A DNA stretch of 64,000 bases from Punctularia strigosozonata HHB-11173 SS5 (lineage: Eukaryota > Basidiomycota > Agaricomycetes > Corticiales > Punctulariaceae). Position numbers and translations under genes: made by a program. The stretch spans positions 66,904 through 130,903 of the forward strand of contig NW_006767437.1 of the NCBI RefSeq assembly GCF_000264995.1, given 5' to 3'. The notes under the pieces are model-generated. The model was not told the origin of the DNA. It saw only the letters and a program-made list of their open reading frames with translations, and did not search any database. Shown here one piece after another: positions 12,067 through 23,375 of the stretch (positions are counted from its first letter, which is position 1; every line of letters begins with the position of its first letter).

Positions 12067-15016
12067 TCAAATACCGAAATCGTCCAATTGTGCCAAAACG
12101 CCCTGGAGACGCCGCTGGCGGCTCATGAGTTCCTCCCGCCTATTCACAATGCTGGGTTCCTCGGCTAGATATCTAGCGAAGCGAGCGGAAGTGTCAGTGC
12201 TGCCGAAATCTAGCTTGCGAATAATGTGATGTTGCATTGCACTGGCAACACCTTGCACGAAGAGGCCGTCGATGAGCATAGTAATGATGTCGATGAAGCG
12301 CTCAAAAGGAGGTTCAGTGTTACTATACGATAGATCCACACGCCCGACATACCTTATGGGATACGTCGAAATAGCCACGGACCTCCGCCATCGTTCTGAG
12401 TTCGGTTTCGTACGGATCAGGTACGCTGATAGCGGTATCAGACAGTGGCTTCGGAGCATCAGCTCCGGGGGCTTTCTCGAGGGGTTGCTGCGACACAGTG
12501 ATATTTGAACTGTGTTTGTTGATAGGTATGATGGGCTTCGGGGCAAAGTCTGACTTTGATGGGGTGCCCGGCGTGGATGCCGCCGATCTGCCTTGAGATT
12601 GTGGAGAATCAAACTTGAAGGCGGATAGACCTCCAACAGGAGTCGTTTCGTCATTGTGAACAGGTTTAGGACCACCAAATGTGAACGATGCTTCGGTGCT
12701 CCCGGTTTGGGCCTTCTTAGACGGCGAATGAAACCCATACAAAGACTCGAGCCCGGGCTTCCCGGAACGGACGCCTTGGTATATAGACAGCCAGTGATCT
12801 GAATTAGACTTTAGGTCTACCGTGTTGAGTGTATACGGAACCATTTCGGAGGATACGATAGCCAGGAGGGAAGCGAGACAAGTATCGGCACACTGATTTG
12901 CCAGCTCATTGGCGTGCGACCTGGAACGACGTCAGATCGAGCAATCAGACAACAGAAAGAGGCGGCCGCACCTCATCTGGCTGGCGAGGCGCAAGTACCG
13001 ACCGAAATGTGACTTGATGAATTCGTCAAGCGTGCTGCGCATGTTGGCACGAACCGCGTCAAAGCACGAGTGCACATGCCTCTTCCAAGCGGTTTGGTAC
13101 GCCTGAATCAACTTCACCTTCGCTTCGTACGGTATATTTCCAGGAAGTTCACGGGTGACAGACATGGCGAGGGAGCGATGAACATCGTCGAGATATACGT
13201 CCTTCATCTCGGCGATCAAGTCTTCCGCCGGATTAGCTGGCTGCTTGCCGGAGCCCGATGACGGCTTTCCAAATTCGAACGAGGGTATGCCCATATTGCC
13301 GGCCACATAAGGTTGGAATCGAGGGGCTGTGTTCAGAATAGACTGCCTGAAGGCGTGATAAGCGTCGCGGTTCTGGTGTATCAACGTGACCGTATCAGGG
13401 GCCCCCTTCACTATGCGCTTTATGTCCGTACAAAAGCCAACGACGAGATCCATGAGCTGGGCGGTAGGTGCTATTTCCGTCGCTGGAGGTAGCTGTTCGA
13501 GCTGAGACTGACACAGTTCAAGACATCGTAGGCTTTCCGCTTGAAGACTCGGTAGCCTGAAGAGCTCGATGAGAAGCAGGAATGGTGCAGTCGTCAGGTG
13601 CTTACGTGTCATTCATGAGCTGAATCAGAAGACCGCTCAATGCCGCCACAAGGTTGGGTATCCCGAAGCGTTCCTTGAGAATGCATGTCGACCATGGAGA
13701 AGTTTCCGCAAAAAACTTGGCCTCGGCATCCCGCATCTCAGAGAACGCGATCTTCCTAGACCGTTCGTCATCATCTGGCTGACGTGTCATGCTAGGAAAC
13801 ATCGTAAGCCGTCGTCCAAGCTCCAGAAGCCACTCACTAGTAGCCAAGACGAAGCGGATGTGAGCGTCCCTCCACGACGTCAAGATACGATTCCCTCATC
13901 TTGGTGGCTCCCTTGCCAAGCACGTCCGGTTTTGTGAGGACACCTTGAGAACAAATCAACAAAGAGGCCAAGACAACACCGAGAGTTTTTTCTTTTACCG
14001 ATGGTCCGACGACCCTCAGGATCGACCGTGCGAGCCAGACGAAGCGCCTTCTGATTTTCGAGGTCATCTGCACAATACGCAGTTCAGGAACTGCAATAAA
14101 ATCGAGAACAACCCTAGGATGTACCAGTCATCGGGAGAGCCACTAGTATCAGGCAGTTCTCTTTCTTGATGTGCGACATCACTAGATCTTCCACAAGGCT
14201 AACCACCTCGTGATCCTCGTTCTGGATTAATCCTAATGTTGTTTCATCAGTATCGGGTGACCCAGGTTGGACATCTGGATTACCAGGCAAGTCCACAAAG
14301 GAAAGATCGGTCACTTCAGGCCCGGAGATATTGAGGCATATGGAATTGCGAGAGAATTTGCGCTGCTTCGGGTAGCCCTTAAACAGGCCCTTATTCAGGA
14401 CTTCCGGCGTCGCGCTGAGGATCTCGTCGGTTGGTATGGTCGGATTCAGCAGTACGGACTGCGCCCGACGTAGCATCTGTTCGAGGTCATCTGGGTCTGT
14501 GATCAAGGTGCCGAACGGTATCTCGGTAATGTCGTTCAGCCTTGCTCCCTGTTCGTTGAATTCGCGACGCAGGCTGATCCGGCAAGACCACGGCTCAGCG
14601 GAGGACTTCAGACGAATCACACAGGGAGTGCGCGTGCAGGTGCCGGCGTCACGAGGAACTTTGATCTGCAGGGAGTTGTGAGCAACCAGACATCCGTCGC
14701 CGCTCATAGCACGGGGCTCACGGCTGAGATGGATTCGACAATGCTAGATTTTCCTACACTAGATGTATGAAACCTGTACTCAGGACGGCAAACAAGGGCC
14801 TAACCTGCGCTCTGGTTGCCAATCACTGCTATACTGGGCAGGTCGAGCTCAGCTTGTGCGCTACATCCCCGGTGGCAGGTCAACATATGCAACGAGTTAA
14901 GACCATTGTACTGCCCACCCCATGGACGACAGATCATTAACGAGTGTCATAAGCTTCTTCTGCTCCTCGCCAAAAGGCGTGTTCGAGAGCCGGCTTTCGC
15001 TACCGTCTGAGGGCAT
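12067..15016 (-). CDS. dynamin-like GTPase, Mx-like, with GED
   Basis: Large GTPase that would assemble on and remodel membranes. Ten exons on the minus strand are 15016-14919, 14860-14805, 14753-14722, 14665-14125, 14067-13999, 13943-13838, 13791-13606, 13556-12972, 12920-12353 and 12300-12067, giving 824 aa. G1 is GNQSAGKS (residues 47-54, split by an intron), the G2 Thr is in GTCTRTP, G3 is DLPG (about 187) and G4 is TKPD (about 269). SHPLRLGYY and FFAETSPWS follow, as in the Mx/Vps1 group, then the stalk. A Ser/Pro/Lys-rich insert (about 590-680) precedes the GTPase effector domain, LRTMAEVRGYFDVSHKRFID. No PH domain or membrane anchor is seen. Agaricomycetes carry many such Mx-like dynamins of unknown role; all nucleotide-binding motifs are intact here. 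Confidence 0.9.
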
Positions 15017-17955
15017 GGCAAAGACTCAAGGTGTGCCTCTATACGACGGAAGGGATGTGGAGGGAAGAAGCAAGAACAACACCGGAGCTCTTTCTGTCAT
15101 TTTCCCTTTGTCACGCGTAAATATGTTTTCGCGTCGGCCTCGCGTGAGGGAACGTGCCATATCACGTGACCGCGTTTCGCGCCGCCAGGTCGCTCGAGGA
15201 CTCAGTCAGACGCAAGTGCCATCAATACCGCACGCACGCATAGCTGCCTGGCGATCTCCCACCTCCGCACTCGGATGATCTCGTCAAATGCAGTTGTCGA
15301 GTAGCTGTGGATAGCATAAGAAAGTTAGCTACGTTCGTCTAGTACTTCGTGTTGAATCCCACACTCGGTGAGTGAATGCCAGAGATAGTTTCGTCGCCTC
15401 CGGCTTAGCATGCAGTGGATCACGGCAGTCCGTGTCGAGCTGAAAAGGTCGAGAGACCCAGCGTTCATCACGCCACTTTCTGATCTACTGGCGTATCGAC
15501 ATCACTAACGAGACGCCGCGCGCCGCACGCGCCCCCTTTCACGCGCCCCCTTTCCTGCATCGCGGGGACCACCATCAGGACTGCAACACGGCTGGAAGGG
15601 GAGGTTGAGCGGCTGCATCGCGAAATGTCGTGACCGCCGAGCCGCCGGAGACAGGATTGAGAGTTGCGTGAAAGCGCCACTCGGGACCGCGGGTGAAGGC
15701 GTATTTCTCCCCGAACCCCGGACAGATCGCGATTTGGGGCAAGACCCATGGCAATCGAATGCCCATTCACGGTGATGGCAATCCAGAACGATGCTCCGAG
15801 CTTCAGGGGGAGAGACAGGGCCTGGACAGTGTTCCTACATGAGCAGATCAATATGTTCATGTCCGTGCCACGAAACGCGAACGCGATGGCATGTCCCAAC
15901 TCAGTGCCTCTTGATGGATCCGGACGGAAGGTGCCGACCTGTACCCGCTTCACGCTTCATGTCCGAATATTACCATCGATTGATGATGCAGACTCCGGGT
16001 CCGTGGATAGCGTCCAATACGAAATCCGGGGGGGAAAGCAGGAGGCGGAGTTCACCTGGGCTGGGGCAGAGGTACCCCAGTCTGAAAGCCAAGACGCAAC
16101 GAGGTGCTGACATCGCGTTGACCATGAGCATGCGAGATCGAGCATAGATGGTCTGTATGCGTCGATAAGCATCGTCGATGGCGAACCCACGGCTGCATCG
16201 CACCACGTCCGCCGCAGCCGTATCCATCGATTACGTACCCAGTTTCAACCGCCGCCGTCGACGAGAAGAAAATTGGGAGTATGTACTTGGCACCGAGCCG
16301 CCAACATGGAGCAAAACGTTGCCAACTGGCTAGACCTGCCGCTCGTCGCAGGGTGATTGGGGGGGGGGGAAGGGGGGTTCTAGTATGTGCATAAGCCATC
16401 GCGAATGGGTATGTAATCGTGTGGCAGGTATATGTCCAAAGTGAGTTTGGCGCAGCGACGTGATTGCGGTCGAAGTTGATGCGGTGGCGCTGCAAAGGAC
16501 TCCGTGTGCTTTTCCGAGCTGGCTCCGGCGTGAAGGTGGAAAACCGGTCATAGAGGGTACATACACGCGAGAGACGAAGGGAGACAGAGACCTGTCGCTG
16601 GTTGTTGTTGCGTTTGAAACAGAGGCGGAGAATATTCCTGCGCGCAACCGATAAGATTTTGTGACCCGAATTTCGAGCGCGCAGTGGGATGTGGCGCGAC
16701 AGCACGAGTCTGACTGCGCCCGCGAAGGAGACACGGGACCCAGAAGGATCCCCGACCGATTCCGTCGCCCGGACGAAGCGCATCGCGACGCCAGGATCTG
16801 CGCTGCCAACTGGCGAAGGCCAATAACGCCGAGTAGAGACTATGCTTGTTGTGGCCAGACGCTTTCTATGGCGCGATCGTGCACATAGTCAGGAGACGCG
16901 GCCCTCCCGCCACAGGGATACCGCTATGGACGCGAGAATGTGCAGAGAAATGGCCGTTCCGATGAACCTGGGCGAACCGCACGCCATTGGTTTCCATGGT
17001 GAAACAACCGCAGGCGCTAGTAGAGCAGTAGGGGACAAGGTCTCGCGCGGGAGGCATGCAGCTGCGCGGACCACGACGCAATATGCTGTGAACAATAACG
17101 AGCGTCTGCGGCCATTCGAGGGGCAAAACCCCGGGGACGGGCACGTCCTGTCGCGATGCCCAGTGGGAACCCATCAACGCGTGCAGCGCGCCCAGCGAGC
17201 GTCGACGTGCGCCACAACCGCCTCGTGCAGGAAGCGAGCGAAGATGTGTAATAGGATGGCGGTCGTGCGAGTCCGGGTTTGCGCAGGGAGAGTCACCACC
17301 CGTCGGGACGTGTTGGGTGGAGTCGGTCCGAAGCCCGGCGCCAATTTGCTTGCGAGAGACACGGAGGTGCGGGCAACGTCATCCGGTGAAGATCCGACCA
17401 TGGCGACGGGTGTATTGGGGAGGAATGCGGCGCGCAGGACATGGTCCATCGCGGTTTTGCGCGTATGGCGACGGCGCGACCGCAACGCAGCCCGCCGGGA
17501 CGAGCTGTCTCTGGAACGGCAAGACAATTGATGAGTGGCGGGCGGGGGAAGCCGAGCGTCGCCGGGCGGAAGCTAGCCGAATATAATGAAAAGGAAGCAC
17601 GCCGTCGTTTTGATGGGGCGCCCGGCTGGCCAGCCTGTCGGCCCTGCGCGACTGCCAGCGAGCAGCGTCTGAGGAGGGTGTTGGCCCCGTTGCTCCCGTG
17701 TTCGCTGAGCCATGCTGGCGACGGGCGCGCGTCTGATGCGCGTGTTGTGTGAGGGCGACGTGGCGTGTTTGGGCGTGGCGAAGGCGATACGGCGGGGAAC
17801 GCGTCCGGGACGGGTTTGGTCACCGGCCGAATCGGGCGCTATGCACCTCTGCGGGTCCCGGCTTCCGATCGCCAGTGCACAGGACACAAGGCACACATAA
17901 AGACAACAACCGACGCGGGCGTCCATTCCCCAACCCTCCCTTGTTGTTTTCCGCC
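15017..17955. other. long intergenic region, no convincing gene
   Basis: About 2.9 kb between two divergent genes. A CACGTG box lies at about 15164 upstream of the dynamin start. Between 15470 and 16230 both strands have open frames of 85-160 codons with protein-like composition, but I recognise no family and cannot choose a strand. A G-tract of about eleven Gs, then AA, then six Gs lies at about 16359-16377. From 16.7 to 17.9 kb the DNA is GC-rich, with overlapping frames on all strands that look like chance. Confidence 0.45.
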
Positions 17956-19094
17956 ATGGCCCTGCCCCAGTATTCCACTTTCTTCAATCTCGGCCTGTCC
18001 GCCACCAGCGCCGGCCGCGACGACCACTTTGCCCCCCGGCCCAACGCGGACAAGTACCTTTCGTTTTTGTCGCTCGACCTCGCCGAGCCCGCGACCGCGT
18101 TCGTGCCCTCGCGCGTCTCGCGCCGCGACTCGCAGGTCCTCCCGTGCGCAACCTTTTATGCCTCTCGCCCACGGCAGCCCACTGATCCCCCCCGCAGACT
18201 GCCCCACAAGCGAAGGGCGTCCTACGACTCCGACGTGCTTGGAGCCCGTCCTTCTTCGTGAGTGGACGATACACCCCGTATATGCCTTCGCCCGTTGCTG
18301 AAACATCCTCTAGTCATCTTGGTCCCCCGCCTCCATATAGCCCTGGTCCCTCTTCAGAGTCCCGTGCCACGCTCGTACCGTCCCGCTCGCCGTCCCTGCG
18401 CGCCGTCCCTAGCCCGAAGCCTGCACCTTCGTCACCTCTGCCGTCATGGCCCTCACCCTCTCAAGTCCCGCCCCTCACCCTCTCCTCCGTTTGGGAAAAC
18501 TCCTCCTCCGAGTCCGACAGCGACCAAGAGGACGACGTCGTGTATAGCATGCCCGCGACTCAACGCCATTCGTCTCGTCCGTCGCGGAACACGGTTCCGC
18601 GGCCGGTATCCGGTATGACCTGGTCGACCGTCGCGTCTCCCCGTCGCCGTCACGCCAGCCGCTCCGAGGCGTTGGCCCTCCTCGAGGGTCGCGGACGCTT
18701 GAACAACCTCGTCCGCACCCGATCGAGCAAGCAACGCAGCAATTTCATGAACATGTCCGACGATGAGGCCGACGACGAGCATGACGAAGCCGAAACCGAC
18801 CCGGCGGCGGACACCAAAGTGCCGGCCCTTTCGAGGATATTCACACCCGAGATCTCGCTCTCCTTCCCTGTCACTCCCGGATACCTCGACAAAGACTCGT
18901 CCCCAGCACAGGCACGAACGAAGAAGCCGCGCCATCGCTCGCGGCGCTCCACCCGCGGGCAGAAACTACCCTTGCTTCTGCCAAAAGGACTCAATTTCAT
19001 GGACCTCAACGCGGACGTCGACGAAGACACCGCGTCGTTCGTGCTGGACCTAGGCGCTTGGCTGAGCGACGACGCTTCCATCGCCGCTCAGTGA
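17956..19094 (+). CDS. Ser/Pro-rich disordered protein, unknown
   Basis: Function not recognised. Exon 17956-18257, intron 18258-18313 (GTGAGT...CTCTAG) and exon 18314-19094 give 360 aa. The start lies in a good context after a C/T-rich leader. Most of the protein is low-complexity Ser/Pro/Arg sequence, with an acidic stretch (ESDSDQEDDVV) and a second one (DDEADDEHDEAETD). Ordered-looking pieces are SRSEALALLEGRGRLNNLVR and, near the C-terminus, PKGLNFMDLNADVDEDTASF. A basic patch KKPRHRSRRSTRG could act as a nuclear signal. A 54-nt stretch of the first exon (about 18145-18198) has GT-AG ends and is a multiple of three, so it may be an optional intron. Confidence 0.65.
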
Positions 19095-20615
19095 TCTGAT
19101 TTCCGCCTCCGTCTCACGTCAGTCCCCACCTTCGGCGCTTCCTGCCTAGATCTGGTTTCGATACCAACAAGAACCCTCATCACCCTTCGTGGGGTACCTC
19201 ACACCCTGCTCCCACCAAGACCCTCGCTCTGTTCCCCATCTTGCCATCACACGATCACCGACCCACCACAGTTCCACCGACTGGACCTTGTACTCGCTTT
19301 CGTCTTCACATTCCCATCATTCCAAACTATCCTTTGTCTCTCACCCACGCAATCAAAGTCAATGTACCAATATTCATCCCACACGCAACCCCTCTCCTCT
19401 TCTGTCTGTCGCATATTCCCGTAACCTATCCGTGCACGCGCCGCAGCTGGCCGCCTTCTTGCAACAACTAGTATTACCCCGCTCTCTGTGCAATTATCCA
19501 CCGTCCCCTCTCCTTACACTGCGATTGCCTCCCATAGCTTAGTGATGTCGCTCCGTACATATATATACTACTTATACGCGTATAACGCCCCTCCCTCCTT
19601 ATTGCCCATCCTCCATCCAGCCCTTTGATGCCGCTATCTATCGACGCAGCAATACGACCGACCCATTCTTGTCTGCATCACCCGTGAATGCACCCGAGAC
19701 CCGTATCACGGAAGCATTAGAGAGGAAGCTTGGGGCCGACCGCCACTGTCGTGATCTTCGCACCAAAGCACGCTAGCGCGACTGCCATTTGACGTGCCTC
19801 TGCGCGCGCGCTCGCGGTATTTATAGGAAGGATCCTCGTAACCCCCGCGCTTTGCCGTCGTTTCATCTCACCGCCATTACTGAAGCCTTCTTGGCTCGCT
19901 GATTCCAAAGGAACAGGTTTAGCTCGCCTGCAACTGATCATCGCACGACGACAAACTGCGATACACTCGAGTTTCCAGCATCAAGGATCATGAATAGGCT
20001 GCGATTTCCAGCGTGTACCGGCGCGGGTCCGAGCGCAAACCATGATCATCACTTAGGCCGATGAATCCGAGGTCCCCCCGCTGTGCTTGGATCCCTCTCG
20101 TTCCCTCGGACAGCATGCCAGCATGGGTTCGCAGAAATCAGCGACGCGAACAATAGCGTATGAGGGGCTGGTGTTGGCAACGAACTCATGCTGAGAATAT
20201 AACGACCGCGGAATTAGCATCGGCCTCGACGCTCGTCGCGACCACCAAGTGATTCGACTCTCATGGCGTCTTCTATTGCGAGAGGGTCATACATCTTTCG
20301 TCGGGAACCGTTTGCATTGGTTCTGCCGCGTCCGGCGAACGAGATCAGATGTGGAGATGAAGCGTATTTCACGCCAATTGTCTTCGATCGTCAGCGGCGT
20401 CTACAGTCCGCATATCAACCATCGTTGGCATTTCCAGAGGGCTAAGGAGAGTGAAAGTAGAGAACGAGTGGATTCGAGAAGAAATAAGGGAGCAGCCTTA
20501 CAACCGCAATAGTTGTTCTAGGCGAACCATCGAACAGATTGCGCCAGCGCACTAGGGCATAGGTCGTGACCAAACGAGGGGAAGTAAAGGCCGATCGGAC
20601 AGCGGTATCGAGGCT
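19095..20615. other. intergenic between convergent genes
   Basis: About 1.5 kb, C/T-rich at first. A short (TA)n run lies near 19558. A 60-codon frame at 20263-20445 has a protein-like composition but no recognised family. Nothing else seen. Confidence 0.45.
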
Positions 20616-21763
20616 TCAGGCCGCTGCCTGCAGGACCGGCTGGGCGGGCTGGGCATCCTTGGCACCGGACACTGCTTCGTTTTCGTCTTCGCCAGAGCCG
20701 CAAGAACATTCATCCTCGTCAGACTCATAGTCATCCTCGTCCTCGTCGTCCTCGTCTTGGTCACCCTCAGTGTATGATTCCTCTTCAGGTTCCTCCTCGG
20801 CCTCGTCGTCGCTGTTGCAGGCGTCCATGCTTATGACCACCCTCCGATCCTGGAGCCTTCGCGCCCCCATCGCCATCTCTTCCCTATCCTGGCGATCGAT
20901 CAAGCGCTCTGGGTGCGCTACGCCCTCCACCTTGCCCTGTCGCACCCACCGCCTGATCAGCCTATCTTTCCGAACGTCGTCTACGGTTCCCCGCGCGATA
21001 CCGTTGAAGGTTGTGAACAGCATCTCGAACGCCTCCATTTCGGACATTTCGCCGGTTTCGATTTGTCTGCGCCATTCCAAGACTTGGGCCTTTCGGCCCT
21101 CCGCCTGATAGGACAAGAGCCGCGATTAGCACGAAAACAGAGGGTGGACCGCAGGATCGCACTTACCTTGAGCTGCTGCCTTCTCTGGATCTCCAGCTCT
21201 TCGTACCAAAATTGGGAAAAGAGAACTGTCCAGTCCAACCTCATCTCGAGGTTGTCCCAGTCGACTTTGAGCCCGGGCACCTCGACATCGTTGACGTGGT
21301 GCCTGATGACGATGTCCCACTTGCCCTCCCATCGCGTACGCATGGCGAGATGTTCCAGCATCACGTTCTTCATCATCTCCTTGTGCTCGGGGGCACACTC
21401 CGTAGTGAATATGGCAACGTTAGGATCAGAAGGATCAAGCTCCTTGTATACAAAATCTGCGTTGAAGAGTACTTTTCCTGTTGTCTTGGTATAACGCATG
21501 CCTGGTGCAGGTGAAGGCGTGAGGTCTCAAGCATATATCAATCGGATCTCGCACTGACCGGCACTGGTGTGAAGACTCGTCTTGGGGAGATGCCTCTCTC
21601 GACAAAAACTCTCTGTCAACGCTTTGAAATCGCGAGAGACGCGTCGACAAGAGGTCCAGAGCCACGTAAGATCCTGCACCTGGCTGCTGCTGGCAGCAGC
21701 GACGATGAGCGCGTAGATTTCATTGGGGAACGCAGAGGAGAAGGGGCGAGAGGTGGCCGACAT
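20616..21763 (-). CDS. F-box-like protein with acidic C-terminus
   Basis: Three exons, 21763-21559, 21501-21167 and 21104-20616, with GT-AG introns of 57 and 62 nt, give 342 aa. The N-terminus reads FPNEIYALIVAAASSS, then WTSCRRVSRDFKALTE. This matches the 'LPxEIxxxIxxxL...CRxVSRxF' pattern of fungal F-box-like proteins, which usually serve as substrate receptors of SCF ubiquitin ligases. The middle (DIVIRHHVNDVEVPGLKVDW) is of unknown fold. The C-terminal 50 residues are mostly Asp/Glu. Its start codon is about 150 bp from the target-site duplication of the retrotransposon, so the element now sits in or next to its promoter. The F-box call rests on pattern only. Confidence 0.7.
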
Positions 21764-21907
21764 CAGGGAGATGGTTCAAGATTGGTCCAGCAGATAGCCC
21801 TGGCTGCAAATCCTTTTTACCCCCGCCACGGCAGCGCGTTCTTTTCGTGGGTTTGTCACGTGTATGTGACATCACGCGTATTCGTATTGCCGCGTCGTCT
21901 GCGGTCC

Positions 21908-21912
21908 TCTGC
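21908..21912. repeat. target-site duplication, left copy
   Basis: TCTGC directly before the left LTR. The same five bases follow the right LTR at 30166-30170, marking one integration event. Confidence 0.92.
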
Positions 21913-22196
21913 TGTAAAGTGTATAGCTTACGTAAAGCTATGCTACGACGCGACTAGACCGACACAGAACAGAACCGAGTGTATATTGAGCTGAAAGACA
22001 ACGGTACAGGTAGTTCGTGCGTAGTTTATATGTCTCTGGCCCGGAATAAGGTTCTATGGGCGCCATATGATCCTTCGGCGCCCTCGCAGTATTGTGAGTG
22101 ACCGCGCCCAATGAGGCGCGGTGTTTCTTGATTTACATCATGCCGCCTTCGGCGGCTTACAAATCTTATCTACGGTAATATTATACTACCGTTACA
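21913..22196 (-). repeat. 3' LTR (in element orientation)
   Basis: 284 bp, matching the copy at 29882-30165 at all but one position by eye. It contains short inverted repeats around GCCGCCTTCGGCGGC. In element orientation the LTR carries a CATATAAA TATA-like box. Confidence 0.95.
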
Positions 22197-22209
22197 TCCT
22201 CCCCCCTCC
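22197..22209 (-). other. polypurine tract of the retrotransposon
   Basis: On the minus strand GGAGGGGGGAGGA lies directly before the 3' LTR, the expected place and composition for the plus-strand primer. It confirms the element's orientation. Confidence 0.85.
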
Positions 22210-22311
22210 AGGAAAAGAGGTGGTTAATACATAGTTAGCGAGTCACAGAGTCGATGGACTCACTGCGACGCGAGGGCCTGTCAATGGACACGGCTTCTCG
22301 TGCTTCGGTTC

Positions 22312-23358
22312 TCACGCCACAACGGGCCCGGAATAATCGGCGAGCCACTGGGTCGCGAACGAGTGGAGGGGACCCTCAGCCATTTCGTGCTGTAGGCCGC
22401 AGTTCGCCGCGTGCTTCAGGAAATCGTTGATTTCCACGTTCTCTCCGTGCCGATATGGCGTCGGGGCCCACATCTCCGATATAGTGCATCCCAGCGATAT
22501 GACTGTGCCTCGGTACTCTTCGGCGTGATCCGCGAAGTATCGGCAGATCACGTGATTTGCGATGTTGCGCGTGCGCCGCGATTCCTCCTTCGTGCTAGGG
22601 CGGGCTGGCCCAATCTGCTTGAAGATTAACCAGCCTCTCAACTGGGCTTCGTCGGGCACGTTGCCCTCGAATTTGATACCATGAGGGCGGCGATTCGCGT
22701 ATTCCGCGAGGAGCTGTGCCCAGGCCTCGATGTCCGAGTAGTCCGGGTCGACCGGCTTCTCGGCTTTCTCACGCTTCTCGCGCTTCTCGCGCTTCTTATT
22801 GTCCAATAGGACCGCGTTTCGGAACCAGTCAGGATCCTTCCATCCAGAAACGAATTGTTTCTGCGTTTCGGAGGCGTCGGCCCCCAACTCCTTGATCAAA
22901 TCAAGGTAATGCTTCGCGAGGAACACGGCGAACCAATGTTTCTCGCGGCGCGATTCCTTGATCAGTCGTTCGTAGTACGCGATGTCGGTAGGCGGTACCA
23001 CGTGGTCTCGCATTATTTTTGCGATTTCCTCGCGGGTTAGGTGTCGGCGAGGATCACCTACATGCGCAAATGGGCGGACCACGACGCGACCGTCCTCTCG
23101 TTCTGGACCCTCCCCCCCCCAAGCGGAGGGCGTTCCCATGGGGGCCGGCAGAGCGGCCGGATGCCCATCAGCATCCTGGACCCACTGAGTCCCGGGGCCA
23201 GATGGTTGGTAACTCGGGTAACCGAGAGTGGCTTCCAGCGCTTCGACGCGCAGGGTAAGGTTCTCAACCTGTTTCATCAGGTTGGGAATATTGATGGCGG
23301 GCGCGGGATAGGGCGCTCCGCGCATCGGCCCAACGACGTATGGCTTCGAGGGGGGCAT
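22312..23358 (-). CDS. third ORF of the retrotransposon, unknown
   Basis: A 348-codon frame between pol and the 3' LTR, the position where env lies in retroviruses. It does not look like an envelope: there is no signal peptide and no membrane segment. The N-terminal part has a short coiled-coil pattern (LMKQVENLTLRVEALEATLG). The middle is charged and helical, with a Lys/Glu/Arg-rich run, and a more ordered C-terminal half follows (RGWLIFKQIGPARPS, NHVICRYFADHAEEY). I do not recognise the family. A nucleic-acid-binding or Gag-accessory role is conceivable but unsupported. Confidence 0.75.
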   Translation of the reverse strand: MPPSKPYVVGPMRGAPYPAPAINIPNLMKQVENLTLRVEALEATLGYPSYQPSGPGTQWVQDADGHPAALPAPMGTPSAWGGEGPEREDGRVVVRPFAHVGDPRRHLTREEIAKIMRDHVVPPTDIAYYERLIKESRREKHWFAVFLAKHYLDLIKELGADASETQKQFVSGWKDPDWFRNAVLLDNKKREKREKREKAEKPVDPDYSDIEAWAQLLAEYANRRPHGIKFEGNVPDEAQLRGWLIFKQIGPARPSTKEESRRTRNIANHVICRYFADHAEEYRGTVISLGCTISEMWAPTPYRHGENVEINDFLKHAANCGLQHEMAEGPLHSFATQWLADYSGPVVA

Positions 23359-23375
23359 TCGGTACAGTACGTAGA

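Noticed and set aside
16801-17200. CRISPR-like or tandem repeats
   Set aside because: No regularly spaced repeats found here or elsewhere; the genome is eukaryotic.
16842-17531. 229-codon open frame on the plus strand
   Set aside because: GC-rich region with overlapping frames on all strands, Arg-rich chance composition and no recognisable motif.
22312-23358. Third retrotransposon ORF as an envelope gene
   Set aside because: No signal peptide, no membrane segment and no fusion-peptide-like stretch.
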